Positions 8,133-16,108 of a stretch of DNA of 64,000 nt are shown in pieces. The stretch is from Paenibacillus glucanolyticus NBRC 15330. GTDB taxonomy: Bacteria > Bacillota > Bacilli > Paenibacillales > Paenibacillaceae. Position 1 is the stretch's first letter. Each line of letters starts with the position of its first letter. The position numbers and the translations under genes were made by a program. The notes under the pieces are model-generated. The model made no database searches. It was not told the origin of the DNA and worked only from the letters and a program-made list of their open reading frames with translations. The DNA lies in assembly GCF_004000885.1 (NCBI RefSeq), contig NZ_BIMC01000002.1, forward strand, positions 310,001-374,000, in the 5' to 3' direction.

Positions 8133-9014
8133 ATGATTACCTATAAACCCCTTAGCGAGCTTCCGATTCGGGATGCCTCGGAGCTGTGGAACCAATCGTT
8201 TGAAGGATACATCGTGAATGCCTCGATGCCGCTGGAGCGTTTCATTGCTCGAATCGGAAATGATGGCTTAAGTTTGGAGGAATCTCTCGCTTGTTATGTG
8301 AATGGGGCTGCGGCAGGCATCGTCATGAACAGCTTCCGGGAGTATGATGGCGTTAAGCTTGCACGTAACAGCGGTACCGCCATCGCTCCGGATTTTCGGG
8401 GCAAAGGGCTCGGCAAATCCATGATGGAGAAAAACTCGGAGCTTTACGAGAAGCAAGGCGTACATCGTGCCTATCTAGAGGCTATCAGCACGAATACAGC
8501 AGCAATCCGACTCTATCAAAGTGTCGGATATGTAATCATTGACCGGCTGCTTATCATGTCGAATGAGCAGTCGCTTGAGGAGCTTAATGTTCAGAATGCA
8601 GCTTCAACATATACTTTGGTCAGAGGCCAGGCCGCTGAGGTCGCCTCCGCCGCCTTCTATCTGCCCGGCGAAGTCTGGCAGACAGACGCCTCCAATATTA
8701 GGGATGGTGAGTGTGTTTTTGTATATAAGGAAGAAAAGCTCGCGGGTTACGGATTGTTTAAGCGAGTGTTTGACGCTGCCGGAAGTTTGACTGCAATCAC
8801 ACTATTTCGCTGTGAGGCAGCTCCCGGACATCCTGACGCAAAAGGGGTCCTTAAGAGGGCAGTGCTTGAGATCATGCAGCCTGGACATGCCTGCAAGCGA
8901 TCTGCGTTCAATATCCGGGCCTCCCATAAGGAACTGGTGGAAGTTCTGACGGAGCTTGGATTTAACGCTGGAATGGAGCAAGTGCTCATGGTTCGCGAGT
9001 ATAACGTGGAGTAA
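8133..9014 (+). CDS. GNAT acetyltransferase with C-terminal second domain
   Basis: 293 residues. The N-terminal half is a GNAT domain: the acetyl-CoA loop is R-G-K-G-L-G at about residue 89, followed by N-T-A-A-I-R-L-Y-Q-S-V-G-Y. The C-terminal 130 residues look like a degenerate second GNAT-like or sterol-carrier type domain. AGGAGGAAATAAACC precedes the ATG. The acetyl acceptor is unknown. It heads a run of small genes (GNAT, NUDIX) on the same strand. Confidence 0.88.
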   Translation: MITYKPLSELPIRDASELWNQSFEGYIVNASMPLERFIARIGNDGLSLEESLACYVNGAAAGIVMNSFREYDGVKLARNSGTAIAPDFRGKGLGKSMMEKNSELYEKQGVHRAYLEAISTNTAAIRLYQSVGYVIIDRLLIMSNEQSLEELNVQNAASTYTLVRGQAAEVASAAFYLPGEVWQTDASNIRDGECVFVYKEEKLAGYGLFKRVFDAAGSLTAITLFRCEAAPGHPDAKGVLKRAVLEIMQPGHACKRSAFNIRASHKELVEVLTELGFNAGMEQVLMVREYNVE

Positions 9015-9055
9015 AGCAAGCATGAATTTTAGCATAGAGCGAAAGGGAACAGCGC

Positions 9056-9604
9056 ATGAGAATAAATACGGATTTAAGCTCCTATCGGGCGTTATCGAAT
9101 GATATCCATTGGGGTGTTGTGAAGGCCAGGTTTGATTTAGACGAAGATATTGATGAGTCGAAGGTGAGCAATGTCACGATTCTTCCGTTTACCGGAAATC
9201 GCTGCGTTGTCTTTCAAGTGGCGGATGGAAGCTGGGAGCTTCCAGGAGGTACGCTGGAGCCCGGGGAGCGATATTTGGACGCGCTGCGACGGGAGGTGAG
9301 GGAGGAGCTTGGTGCAGAACTGGAGTCGTACCGAGTCTTCGGCCAGTTTCGTTGTGAATCCAGTTGCAAGACCCCGTACCGTCCGCATATCCCTCACCCG
9401 CGCTTTGTCAGATTGGTTGGCTACGGGGATGTATGCATCGTCGGGGAACCGCTGAATCCTGAAGACGGCGAGCAGGTGATCGCTGTGGAGGCGGTCGAAT
9501 TGGATGTGGCGGTTCAAAGATTTGAAGAAACGGGCAGGCAGGATATTGCGGACCTGTATAAGCTGGCTTATGCCATAAGACAACAAGACCTCTCGGGTAG
9601 ATAA
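9056..9604 (+). CDS. NUDIX hydrolase
   Basis: 182 residues. The NUDIX box is complete from about residue 62: G-G-T-L-E-P-G-E, seven residues, then R-E-V-R-E-E-L-G, giving the G-x5-E-x7-R-E-x-x-E-E-x-G pattern that holds the catalytic metals. The protein should hydrolyse a nucleoside-diphosphate-linked compound; specificity is not readable. The N-terminal 45 residues precede the domain. The ribosome site is AAAGGGAA. Confidence 0.9.
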   Translation: MRINTDLSSYRALSNDIHWGVVKARFDLDEDIDESKVSNVTILPFTGNRCVVFQVADGSWELPGGTLEPGERYLDALRREVREELGAELESYRVFGQFRCESSCKTPYRPHIPHPRFVRLVGYGDVCIVGEPLNPEDGEQVIAVEAVELDVAVQRFEETGRQDIADLYKLAYAIRQQDLSGR

Positions 9605-9652
9605 ACCTATAATATCTTGAGCATGGGAATGGGAGGAACGAAGTAAGGCCAT

Positions 9653-9765
9653 GTGTCGGATAACAATCAGGCATACCAGGATTATTGCAGAGTGAAGCCA
9701 TGAATGAAGACGGGGTTTATGAGATTGATCCTAAAGGCCATGTTCTGGACAATAAAGAGGGGTAG
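9653..9765 (+). pseudogene. Possible tiny frameshifted gene (about 37 codons)
   Basis: From a GTG at 9653 a frame encodes V-S-D-N-N-Q-A-Y-Q-D-Y-C-R-V-K-P and meets TGA at 9701. The overlapping frame from ATG 9700 encodes M-N-E-D-G-V-Y-E-I-D-P-K-G-H and ends at TAG 9763-9765. One extra A at 9699 would join them into a charged small protein. It lies just before a phosphotransferase gene. I do not recognise it, and the two halves could be chance. Confidence 0.25.
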
Positions 9766-9768
9766 ACA

Positions 9769-10776
9769 ATGGAGCACTTATTTCAAGAGCTGCTGCAGCA
9801 TTATTTTAATGAGCCTGTGCATTCTATGGGCAATGTGCCATTTGGCATGACGAATGACTCCAGAATTGTTGTACTGAACCAAAGCAAATATGTTGCAAGA
9901 ATATATAATCGTCATACTAAAAATGAAGAAAGATTACAGTTTGAGGTGGAATTAACAGCTTATTTGGAACATTGCTCTTTATCGTTTGGTGTTCCAGGGT
10001 TCCTCTCGAGCAAGGATGGCTCGAAGTATGTTATTCTGTCGGATGGTTCTTTAGGCTCCATAACCCGGTTTATTGAGGGTGAGGTTCCAGATTTATTAAG
10101 AAATTCGGATGTGCTTAGTTATGGACAGACGGTTGGAGAAATTTCGTATGCCCTTCAGCAATTCTCATCGGTACCCGTTGATTCGGTTCGTCCTACTATC
10201 GCATTTCATGACCCTTACAGCCTTCATCCGCTGTCGTATCAGAAGAGCATCCATGAATTTCTGTCCAGTCCTCCCTTTGCAATTGATGCCGATCAGATTG
10301 CTATTATCCAGGCGTATTACCAGAATATTTACAGGCACGCGCCTGAACTCAATCTTCTGCCTAAACAAATTGTCCACCATGATATTCTCATCTTTAATCT
10401 CTTGATCGAGCCTCAATTTAGGAAGATCAGCGGGGTATTGGATTTTGATTTTGCCGCTAACGATATTCGTATTTGGGAACTAACGATCTGTTTAAGTCAT
10501 CTCCTTCAATTTGAAGACCAAACTTTTGAGAAGATAGAGCTGTTTTTGGATGAATATCGAAAATATATGACATTAACCCCTGCAGAGATTCAGTGGATTC
10601 CGTATGTTATGCAGATATATTACGTATCACTATTAAGCATCTATATTGGACAGCATTATGCCGGCCGGAGCATCGCCCCTTATTTTCGGTTGATGTTGAA
10701 GCAGCTTTTGAAGAGAAGAGAGTGGCTGGAATATAACCAGCATGCCTTTTCCGATTTGTTGCACTCGAAATTCTAA
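9769..10776 (+). CDS. Aminoglycoside-phosphotransferase-like kinase
   Basis: 335 residues with a protein-kinase-like fold. The catalytic segment is I-V-H-H-D-I-L-I-F-N-L-L, about residues 202-213 (H-x-D-x4-N form), followed by the metal-binding V-L-D-F-D-F-A about 20 residues on. An early V-A-R-I-Y-N gives the ATP-anchoring positive residue. Members phosphorylate antibiotics, choline, homoserine or other small alcohols. AT content is a little higher than in its neighbours. AGAGGGGT is the ribosome site. Substrate unknown. Confidence 0.82.
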   Translation: MEHLFQELLQHYFNEPVHSMGNVPFGMTNDSRIVVLNQSKYVARIYNRHTKNEERLQFEVELTAYLEHCSLSFGVPGFLSSKDGSKYVILSDGSLGSITRFIEGEVPDLLRNSDVLSYGQTVGEISYALQQFSSVPVDSVRPTIAFHDPYSLHPLSYQKSIHEFLSSPPFAIDADQIAIIQAYYQNIYRHAPELNLLPKQIVHHDILIFNLLIEPQFRKISGVLDFDFAANDIRIWELTICLSHLLQFEDQTFEKIELFLDEYRKYMTLTPAEIQWIPYVMQIYYVSLLSIYIGQHYAGRSIAPYFRLMLKQLLKRREWLEYNQHAFSDLLHSKF

Positions 10777-10807
10777 TGTCCCAATCAACTTCTAGGATGT
10801 GAATGCT

Positions 10808-11017
10808 GTGAGATTACCTTATAAAATAGGATATGCCGTCACGATGGTATGGCTGGTTTGGATTGTGTACGGTTATATGAATTACGATAGTATAACTGAC
10901 CGCGATCTGCTTCCCATAGTATTATGGAGTGCTGTGTTAGGCATCATCATCCTACCGATTTATTTTATCTCGGTGCTGCTGTACTATGTTTACAAGCGAG
11001 CACAGAAAAAGGAATAG
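10808..11017 (+). CDS. Small two-span membrane protein (69 aa)
   Basis: Two membrane spans, at about residues 6-26 and 39-62, with a basic C-terminus (Y-K-R-A-Q-K-K-E). No family is recognised. The frame opens at a GTG at 10799, but AGGA ends only one base before that codon, so the GTG at 10808 (10 bases away) is the better start. It is immediately followed by the S51 peptidase gene, 11 bases on. Confidence 0.55.
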   Translation: MRLPYKIGYAVTMVWLVWIVYGYMNYDSITDRDLLPIVLWSAVLGIIILPIYFISVLLYYVYKRAQKKE

Positions 11018-11028
11018 AGAGGGGTGTT

Positions 11029-11721
11029 ATGATGAGAGAACGATATGTATATCTGCTCGGAGGGAACTCCTTCCAAGCAGAGGCGAACAGACAGTTCATA
11101 GAGCAAGCGGGAGGTTCCGACGCCACGATTGCCTTATGTATCATGAACAGACCGGGCTGGGAGGAATATGTTCCACTGTTTCAACAGATGTGGAGGGAGT
11201 CGGGTGCTCACGATGTACAGGTGATCGTTCCTGATGCGGAAGGGCATTTGGATATGGAGCACGCGGAGCAGGTCCTTTCTCGCGCCACGGGAATTTTTAT
11301 CGGTGGGGGAAATACGGAAAAATACCATCACTACTATGCGACAGGTGCCTTCAAAGACCTGTTGATCGACCGTTATGAAAACGGGGTTCCGATTGCAGGG
11401 AATTCGGCAGGCGCCTTAATTCTTCCCGAGATTTGCCTCATTTCCCCACTTGATAATGAGCAGAGCGTAATGCTGTTTAAACAGGGCGTAGGCCTGCTCT
11501 CCGATGTATTGATCAGCGTTCATTATACGGAGTGGGGCGATCAGACTAATCTGCTAGAGGGTATGAAGGCGAAAAAAGTACAGCGTGGTCTCGGCATTGA
11601 TGAGCAAGCATGCGCGGTGTTCATTAACGAGCGGCTGGCATCCTCATTAGGCGAATCCGTCCATATGGTAACCATCCAGGATGTTGAGCAGGATGAATAT
11701 ATAGCGAAGGAAACATCGTGA
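11029..11721 (+). CDS. S51 peptidase E/cyanophycinase-like protein
   Basis: 230 residues from the ATG at 11029, behind GAGAGGGG. The nucleophile motif is G-N-S-A-G-A at about residues 125-130, and an upstream G-I-F-I-G-G-G-N-T glycine-rich turn is also typical of S51 proteins (class-I glutamine-amidotransferase-like fold). Peptidase E cleaves Asp-X dipeptides; cyanophycinase-like relatives act on branched Arg-Asp polymers. The later D-E-Q-A-C-A-V matches the family. It overlaps the next gene's possible GTG start by 4 bases. Confidence 0.85.
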   Translation: MMRERYVYLLGGNSFQAEANRQFIEQAGGSDATIALCIMNRPGWEEYVPLFQQMWRESGAHDVQVIVPDAEGHLDMEHAEQVLSRATGIFIGGGNTEKYHHYYATGAFKDLLIDRYENGVPIAGNSAGALILPEICLISPLDNEQSVMLFKQGVGLLSDVLISVHYTEWGDQTNLLEGMKAKKVQRGLGIDEQACAVFINERLASSLGESVHMVTIQDVEQDEYIAKETS

Positions 11722-11771
11722 ATGATGATGTGTCAAGATATACGAAAATATGGACAGGGGGACTGGATGGA

Positions 11772-12125
11772 ATGATCTATCATATTATTTCGATGGAAGC
11801 ATGGACGGAAGCACAGCAGCAAGGAGTATACGAGCCGCACAGTTTACATACGGATCAATTTATTCATTGCTCAACAGAGGAGCAAGTCAGCGGAGTAGCC
11901 AACACGCTCTATAAGGGAACAGCGGATCTATTCGTTCTGGGCATTCAAGAAGATGATGTGGATGCTGAGATTGTATACGAGGACTTGTATGGATTGCATC
12001 AGTTGTTCCCGCATATCTATGGAAGGCTGAACCTGAACGCAGTTCATAAGATATATCGTTTGGAAGCTGACGAGAATGGGGTATTTGCGTTTCAAGCTTC
12101 TGCTGATTTCGAATATCAGGGATAA
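11772..12125 (+). CDS. DUF952 family protein
   Basis: 117 residues starting M-I-Y-H-I-I. The family pattern is clear: Y-E-P-H-S-L, then F-I-H-C-S-T-E-E-Q-V, and F-P-H-I-Y-G-R-L-N. An upstream GTG at 11718 overlaps the S51 gene stop (GTGA) and would add 18 residues. I prefer 11772 because the family normally begins at I-Y-H and AGGGGGA lies nine bases before it. DUF952 has a conserved His/Cys-containing pocket but no established reaction that I can state. Confidence 0.85.
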   Translation: MIYHIISMEAWTEAQQQGVYEPHSLHTDQFIHCSTEEQVSGVANTLYKGTADLFVLGIQEDDVDAEIVYEDLYGLHQLFPHIYGRLNLNAVHKIYRLEADENGVFAFQASADFEYQG

Positions 12126-12170
12126 GGCAACTAGAAACCAGCTAACCCACTGTGACCAAGGAGGAATTCT

Positions 12171-12458
12171 ATGATACTTGAAGTGGCGATACTGCAGGTG
12201 AGAACAGGGCTAACGGATGATTTTGAACGTAATTTCGAGTTGGCGTCAGGGATCATCTCTAAGATGAAGGGTTATCTCCATCATGACTTGAAACGGTGTT
12301 TGGAAGATGATCATAAGTATATTCTATTGGTAAAATGGGAGACGCTGGAGGACCATACGACAGGTTTCAGAGGATCAGCTGAATATCAGGAATGGAAAAA
12401 TCTCCTGCATCACTTCTACGATCCGTTCCCTGTTGTTGAACATTATGTGGATCTTTAA
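12171..12458 (+). CDS. Antibiotic biosynthesis monooxygenase (ABM) domain protein
   Basis: 95 residues forming one ferredoxin-like ABM domain: E-V-A-I-L-Q-V at the start, a G-Y-L-H-H-D turn, then L-V-K-W-E-T-L-E-D-H and the C-terminal F-x-x-x-Y-x-x-W helix. Proteins of this fold act as cofactor-free monooxygenases or haem-degrading enzymes, or have no known activity. The strong AAGGAGGAATTCT ribosome site fixes the ATG. Confidence 0.88.
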   Translation: MILEVAILQVRTGLTDDFERNFELASGIISKMKGYLHHDLKRCLEDDHKYILLVKWETLEDHTTGFRGSAEYQEWKNLLHHFYDPFPVVEHYVDL

Positions 12459-12627
12459 AATCCTTATATAGTACATACCTGCTACATGATGAAGCGATCA
12501 TTCATAAATTCCTTCACTTGTTTAGCTGTATTCGGTGCTTCTTGGAATATTCTCGGGACAAGTGATGCAGCGGCAGCGCTCTGTGTTTATATAGAGGGAT
12601 AGTGAATGAGTTGGAGGAAATATAGAT

Positions 12628-13023
12628 ATGGTGAATTTTCAGGATATTGTACCTTTTATGGATCAGGTTCGGCAGATGCTGGAGAAGGAGCCTGCCCTGC
12701 CCTCGGAGCCATGGGATGAGAAGCTGACGGATGTAAGCGAAGTGCTGCAAAACAGCGGCATCATCGGCAAAAAGATAGAAGCGCCTAAAGCAGCCGTGCC
12801 TAGCGGTACATTGTCCTATGAAGAAGCGATGGATAAGCTGAATCAGGTCCGGGACACAACGAAGGAGATCATTGTGAGACTGGCCGAGCGGAATACCAAT
12901 GACCTGCGTTACCCGCATCCCTTCGGTTTCGAGATGAACGCGAATCAGTGGGCCCATTTTATCGCAATCCATGAAACTCTTCACATCAGACAACTGGGAC
13001 GGATTCGGGAAGCGAACAAGTAA
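12628..13023 (+). CDS. DinB-superfamily protein, short form
   Basis: 131 residues. The C-terminal helices carry H-F-I-A-I-H-E-T-L-H-I-R-Q-L, the His-rich end of DinB/DUF1569-like four-helix proteins whose three His bind a metal. Typical members have about 150-175 residues with an N-terminal helix that supplies a further His; this protein lacks most of that, so it may be truncated. Still, TTGGAGGAAATATAG directly before the ATG supports this start. Its role could be thiol transfer or stress response. Confidence 0.65.
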   Translation: MVNFQDIVPFMDQVRQMLEKEPALPSEPWDEKLTDVSEVLQNSGIIGKKIEAPKAAVPSGTLSYEEAMDKLNQVRDTTKEIIVRLAERNTNDLRYPHPFGFEMNANQWAHFIAIHETLHIRQLGRIREANK

Positions 13024-13045
13024 CCCATCGAGGCAGGTGTTTGAG

Positions 13046-13957
13046 ATGAATTTGGAAGAGCTTATGGCGAAGCTTTATGGCCGCCGACCGTTAAGAATGA
13101 AACTCATGTCATTCGGTCACACCAACCAGGTGTACAGCGTGACTTTTCCACACGAACAAATTATGCTTAGAACCAATCACAAGCCCGGAATTCTGGAGTT
13201 TACAGCGAAGAATATGGAGATTCTCTCCTCTTTGGGCTTACCGGTACCGAAAGTCATTCATCATGATGTCTCTCTTGAGAAGGTGCCCTACGCCTATATG
13301 ATACTGGAACGCTTTCCCGGTCAGGATCTGCGCTATGAGCTGGAGGGAATGACACATGAACAATTGGCCGTTCTCGCAGGCCAAATCATTTCATATGAGC
13401 GCAAGGTAGCCGAGCTTCCCAAGGGCAAGGGATTTGGATGGGTTCCCATCGGTGAGCAGGGTCCATTTTCATCATGGGCACAGATCATTGAGCGCAATCT
13501 TGAGAGTCATTTGGGGAATATAACCGATGAGGTGTCAGCAGAGGCCGTTAACCAACTCCAGGTAATAAAACAGCATTACGAGCCTTATCTCAACCAGGTG
13601 GAGCCGGTCTGTTTTCTGGATGATCTCACGATTAAGAACGTGATCGTACATGAGGGCAAGCTGCAGGGCATCGTGGATTTCGATTGGGTATGTTACGGAG
13701 ATCCGCTGTACATGATTGCTCTCACGCAAACAGCGGTTGTCTCTGACATTGGAGATCAGGGTATGCCTTATGTGGAGGAGCTGTGCAGGCAGTGGGGAGC
13801 GGATCAGGAGTTGCGGGAGCTGATTGATTTCTATTCCGTCATACATGCCCTGCAATTTATCGGTTTCCATAAGAGGGAGAAGAATGATGTCTGTATGCAG
13901 CGAGTGTTGTCATTCATAATTGATAAAATAAACAGCCATACGAACAGAACCGCATGA
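13046..13957 (+). CDS. Aminoglycoside-phosphotransferase-like protein with altered catalytic loop
   Basis: 303 residues from the ATG at 13046. The in-frame extension to 12971 overlaps the DinB-like gene and is not family-like. ATP-site features are present, and G-K-G-F-G-W is seen at about 134. The catalytic loop reads C-F-L-D-D-L-T-I-K-N, about residues 188-197, so the usual His of H-x-D-x4-N is Leu, followed by G-I-V-D-F-D-W, about 209-215, with the metal-binding Asp. It may still be active since the Asp and Asn are kept. Substrate unknown. Confidence 0.8.
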   Translation: MNLEELMAKLYGRRPLRMKLMSFGHTNQVYSVTFPHEQIMLRTNHKPGILEFTAKNMEILSSLGLPVPKVIHHDVSLEKVPYAYMILERFPGQDLRYELEGMTHEQLAVLAGQIISYERKVAELPKGKGFGWVPIGEQGPFSSWAQIIERNLESHLGNITDEVSAEAVNQLQVIKQHYEPYLNQVEPVCFLDDLTIKNVIVHEGKLQGIVDFDWVCYGDPLYMIALTQTAVVSDIGDQGMPYVEELCRQWGADQELRELIDFYSVIHALQFIGFHKREKNDVCMQRVLSFIIDKINSHTNRTA

Positions 13958-13980
13958 GCGTGAAGAAGCCCATGCGGTTC
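13947..13980. terminator. Hairpin between convergent genes
   Basis: GAACCGCATG (13947-13956) and CATGCGGTTC (13971-13980) form a 10-base stem with a 14-base loop; the left arm contains the phosphotransferase stop codon. There is no good T tract on either side (TTGTATT downstream), so it is a moderate bidirectional terminator or an mRNA end-protecting hairpin. Confidence 0.55.
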
Positions 13981-13991
13981 TTGTATTCCCA

Positions 13992-14204
13992 TCAGGAAGA
14001 TGGAGTAAATCCAACTCGTGGTTTGTCTCTTTCCTTGGTATTCACCGATACGTAGCGGATGGCAGTTAACGGTACATACAGCATGTCATATTCATCCTTA
14101 TATCGGATGAACTGTTCTCCCACCTCTTCAAGCGTGCCGCTCCGCACATAACTTCCATCCGTAAAATAAAGGGTCACTTGTTGATTCAGCAAACTTTTCA
14201 GCAT
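13992..14204 (-). CDS. Small Sm/SH3-like protein, unknown (70 aa)
   Basis: 70 residues, beta-rich: M-L-K-S-L-L-N-Q-Q-V-T-L-Y-F-T-D-G, then G-T-L-E-E-V-G-E-Q-F-I-R-Y, and Y-V-P-L-T-A-I-R-Y-V. This pattern resembles small Sm- or SH3-like barrels such as those in Hfq-like or YlzJ-like proteins, but I cannot assign a named family. An AAGGAGTG site fits ATG 14204 better than the upstream GTG 14216. It follows clpP on the same strand and may be cotranscribed with it. Confidence 0.6.
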   Translation of the reverse strand: MLKSLLNQQVTLYFTDGSYVRSGTLEEVGEQFIRYKDEYDMLYVPLTAIRYVSVNTKERDKPRVGFTPSS

Positions 14205-14279
14205 ACCTGATTTCACTCCTTGTGAATAGAATATATAACGGGTGCTTCGCAGAACCTGTTCATGCCTTTCGTTCCATCG

Positions 14280-14870
14280 TCACAGGTTGGTGACGATATC
14301 ATCGATGATCCCGTAATCCTTCGCTTCTTGTGCGGACATAAAGTAATCCCGCTCCATATCCATTTCGACACGCTCCACGGACTGACCTGTTCGCTCCGAT
14401 ATAATATGTGCCAGCTTCTCGCGGGTTTTTATGATGCGTTTGGCTGTAATGGCAATATCGGTTGCCTGCCCTTGCACGCCACCATGCGGCTGATGGATCA
14501 TAATCTCGCTGTTAGGCAGTGCGAGTCGCTTGCCTGTGGCTCCAGCCAGCAGAAGGATTGCACCGTAAGAAGCGGCAAATCCCGTACAGATGGTGCTCAC
14601 TTGAGGTTTAATAATCTGCATGGTATCGTAGATGCCAAAGCCCGCGGACACGGAGCCGCCTGGACTGTTGATATACATATGGATATCCTTCTCCGGATCT
14701 TCAGCTGCCAGGAACAGCAATTGTGCAATAATGCTGTTAGCGATTGCATCATCAATGGCTGCACCGACAAACACAATCCGATCCTTCAGCAATCTGGAAT
14801 AAATATCGTAGGATCGTTCGCCCCGATTGGTCTGCTCAACAACATAAGGAACAATATTCATGGTTTCCAT
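14280..14870 (-). CDS. clpP: ClpP-family protease subunit
   Basis: 196 residues, the usual ClpP length. The catalytic triad is visible: Ser in G-F-A-A-S-Y-G-A (about residue 98), His in M-I-H-Q-P-H-G-G (about 123) and Asp in M-E-R-D-Y-F-M-S (about 172). The Tyr after the nucleophile, where the main ClpP usually has Met, and L-A-G-A-T-G-K-R differ from the canonical bacillar sequence, so this is probably a second paralogue. It is divergent from a sigma-factor gene 168 bases away. It should form tetradecamers that degrade proteins with a Clp ATPase. Confidence 0.9.
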   Translation of the reverse strand: METMNIVPYVVEQTNRGERSYDIYSRLLKDRIVFVGAAIDDAIANSIIAQLLFLAAEDPEKDIHMYINSPGGSVSAGFGIYDTMQIIKPQVSTICTGFAASYGAILLLAGATGKRLALPNSEIMIHQPHGGVQGQATDIAITAKRIIKTREKLAHIISERTGQSVERVEMDMERDYFMSAQEAKDYGIIDDIVTNL

Positions 14871-15038
14871 CCTCCATATTCGTTAGGTTTTCTTGATTCA
14901 GCAAGTAAACGAAGAGGCAGCTGCAAAAGATACGGAGGAAGCAAGAAATAAATGATGGATATGAGAGTAACGAAAGGCAGACCTCATTCGTTTACATATA
15001 AGATATCTTACCGAGAGAAGGAAGGGAGTTGGCTTCTG

Positions 15039-15782
15039 ATGACGATCTATCGACCGAGTGTCACCTCGCCGGGGGATCAGGACTTGGCGGAGCTGAACGC
15101 GATGCTGCACAGGTACTGTCTGTCTCTCACAAACTCCTCATGGGATACGGATGATCTGGTGCAGGACACATGGATCAAAGCACTCGAGCATTTGAAGCAG
15201 CGGAACCATGTCAATCCTGAGGCCCTGCTGCTCCGGATTGCCAAGAATACATGGATTGACCGGATACGCCGGGATCTGACCTACAGACGAATTCTTGATG
15301 AGAAGCTGGAGCATATCTTACCGAGAGAAGAACCATCGAATGAGGACAGCAAACTGAACATCGAGTTCGCTTTTCAATGGCTGATGGAGCATTTGTCCCC
15401 ACTGCAGCGAACGGTGGTGGTGCTTCGTGATGTGTATGAATATTCCGTTTCGGAAACGGCAAACATGCTGCAAACGACGGATGGGGCAGTGAAAGCGGCT
15501 CTTCATCGTGCACATAAAGTGCTGCAATCCTTGGACATAGAAGAAGAGGAACACGGATTAACCATGCCGGAAGAGGAAGAGACCAGCTTGAATCTACAGG
15601 CATTGGCCGAGGCATATCAATCAGGTGATATTGAAGCTGTTGTAAGACTGATCCAGTGGAATAACAGTGAAGTTTCGGCCATTGGCAGCATGGAGCCGTT
15701 GCAGGTTCAGGGGGGCCAATCATCGAGCGCGGGTTATATGCTGTATAGCGGATATCAGCCAGAGATGAGAATGGCCGCGTAA
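15039..15782 (+). CDS. Sigma-70 family (ECF-like) RNA polymerase sigma factor
   Basis: 247 residues from ATG 15039, behind AAGGAAGGGAG. In-frame ATGs upstream (14952) have no family similarity. Region 2 has D-D-L-V-Q-D-T-W-I-K-A-L (about residues 36-47). Region 4 has the H-L-S-P-L-Q-R-T-V-V-V-L-R-D and E-T-A-N-M-L-Q-T-T-D-G-A-V-K helix-turn-helix (about 110-150). An acidic tail of about 75 residues follows, longer than in a minimal ECF factor. No anti-sigma gene is adjacent; instead ClpP is divergent. The target promoters are unknown. Confidence 0.85.
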   Translation: MTIYRPSVTSPGDQDLAELNAMLHRYCLSLTNSSWDTDDLVQDTWIKALEHLKQRNHVNPEALLLRIAKNTWIDRIRRDLTYRRILDEKLEHILPREEPSNEDSKLNIEFAFQWLMEHLSPLQRTVVVLRDVYEYSVSETANMLQTTDGAVKAALHRAHKVLQSLDIEEEEHGLTMPEEEETSLNLQALAEAYQSGDIEAVVRLIQWNNSEVSAIGSMEPLQVQGGQSSSAGYMLYSGYQPEMRMAA

Positions 15783-15847
15783 AGCGGAAGTTTTTTCTTG
15801 CGAGATCAGGAGGTAAGCCTCTAAAGTTTATACTTTCTTATCTCTTC

Positions 15848-15882
15848 AAAAAGACCAAAGCAGAAGATGCTATGGTCTTTTT
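15848..15882 (+). terminator. Strong intrinsic terminator after the sigma factor
   Basis: AAAAAGACCA (15848-15857) and TGGTCTTTTT (15873-15882) pair, with an inner AGCA/TGCT stem and GAAGA loop. The U-rich right arm makes a good rho-independent terminator, and the A-rich left arm could also serve the opposite strand. The rest of the 326-base gap to 16109 holds the IclR promoter and operators. Confidence 0.85.
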
Positions 15883-16013
15883 CTATATTGTGAATGTTCT
15901 GGAAACCTTTTCTTTGGAAAAGAGAGCGAGAATCAAACACGCAGCGGTTGGTTGATACACGAAGTCGAAGGCTTTTGTAGCATAATAGAACAAGGTTTTT
16001 TAGATTAAAACTA

Positions 16014-16043
16014 TTGACAGCGCTTTCAGTTTATTCTTATAAT
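16014..16043 (+). promoter_or_regulatory. Sigma-A promoter of the iclR-tct-kdg operon, overlapping a cre site
   Basis: TTGACA (16014-16019), an 18-base spacer and TATAAT (16038-16043) form a near-perfect vegetative promoter. TGACAGCGCTTTCA at 16015-16028 matches the relaxed cre consensus TGWNANCGNTNWCA at every position and overlaps the -35 box, so CcpA bound there would block RNA polymerase. This predicts carbon catabolite repression of the operon. Promoter and cre are read from sequence; their use is inferred. Confidence 0.8.
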
Positions 16044-16055
16044 TAAACAAAACCA

Positions 16056-16086
16056 TATTAAGGAATGATGTTCCGTATTAAGGAAC
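16056..16086. promoter_or_regulatory. Nested repeats, likely IclR-type operator
   Basis: TATTAAGGAA occurs twice, at 16056 and 16076, exactly 20 bases apart. The same stretch contains two overlapping inverted repeats: GGAA-N5-TTCC (16062-16074) and GTTCC-N7-GGAAC (16070-16086). The element lies 13 bases downstream of the -10 box and 23 bases upstream of the TTG start of the IclR gene, the place for an autoregulatory repressor. Spacing of two helical turns suggests cooperative binding by two dimers. Confidence 0.65.
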
Positions 16087-16108
16087 GAGATAAAAAGGGG
16101 GCCATGAA

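Noticed and set aside
12484..12586. Short minus-strand coding-like stretch ending F-M-N-D-R-F-I-M before a stop
   Set aside because: About 34 codons without start or ribosome site; it may be a gene tail but is too short to support, and the plus strand is equally open (37 codons from ATG 12489).
14262..14951. 229-codon plus-strand frame
   Set aside because: Antisense to clpP, which has a full catalytic triad.
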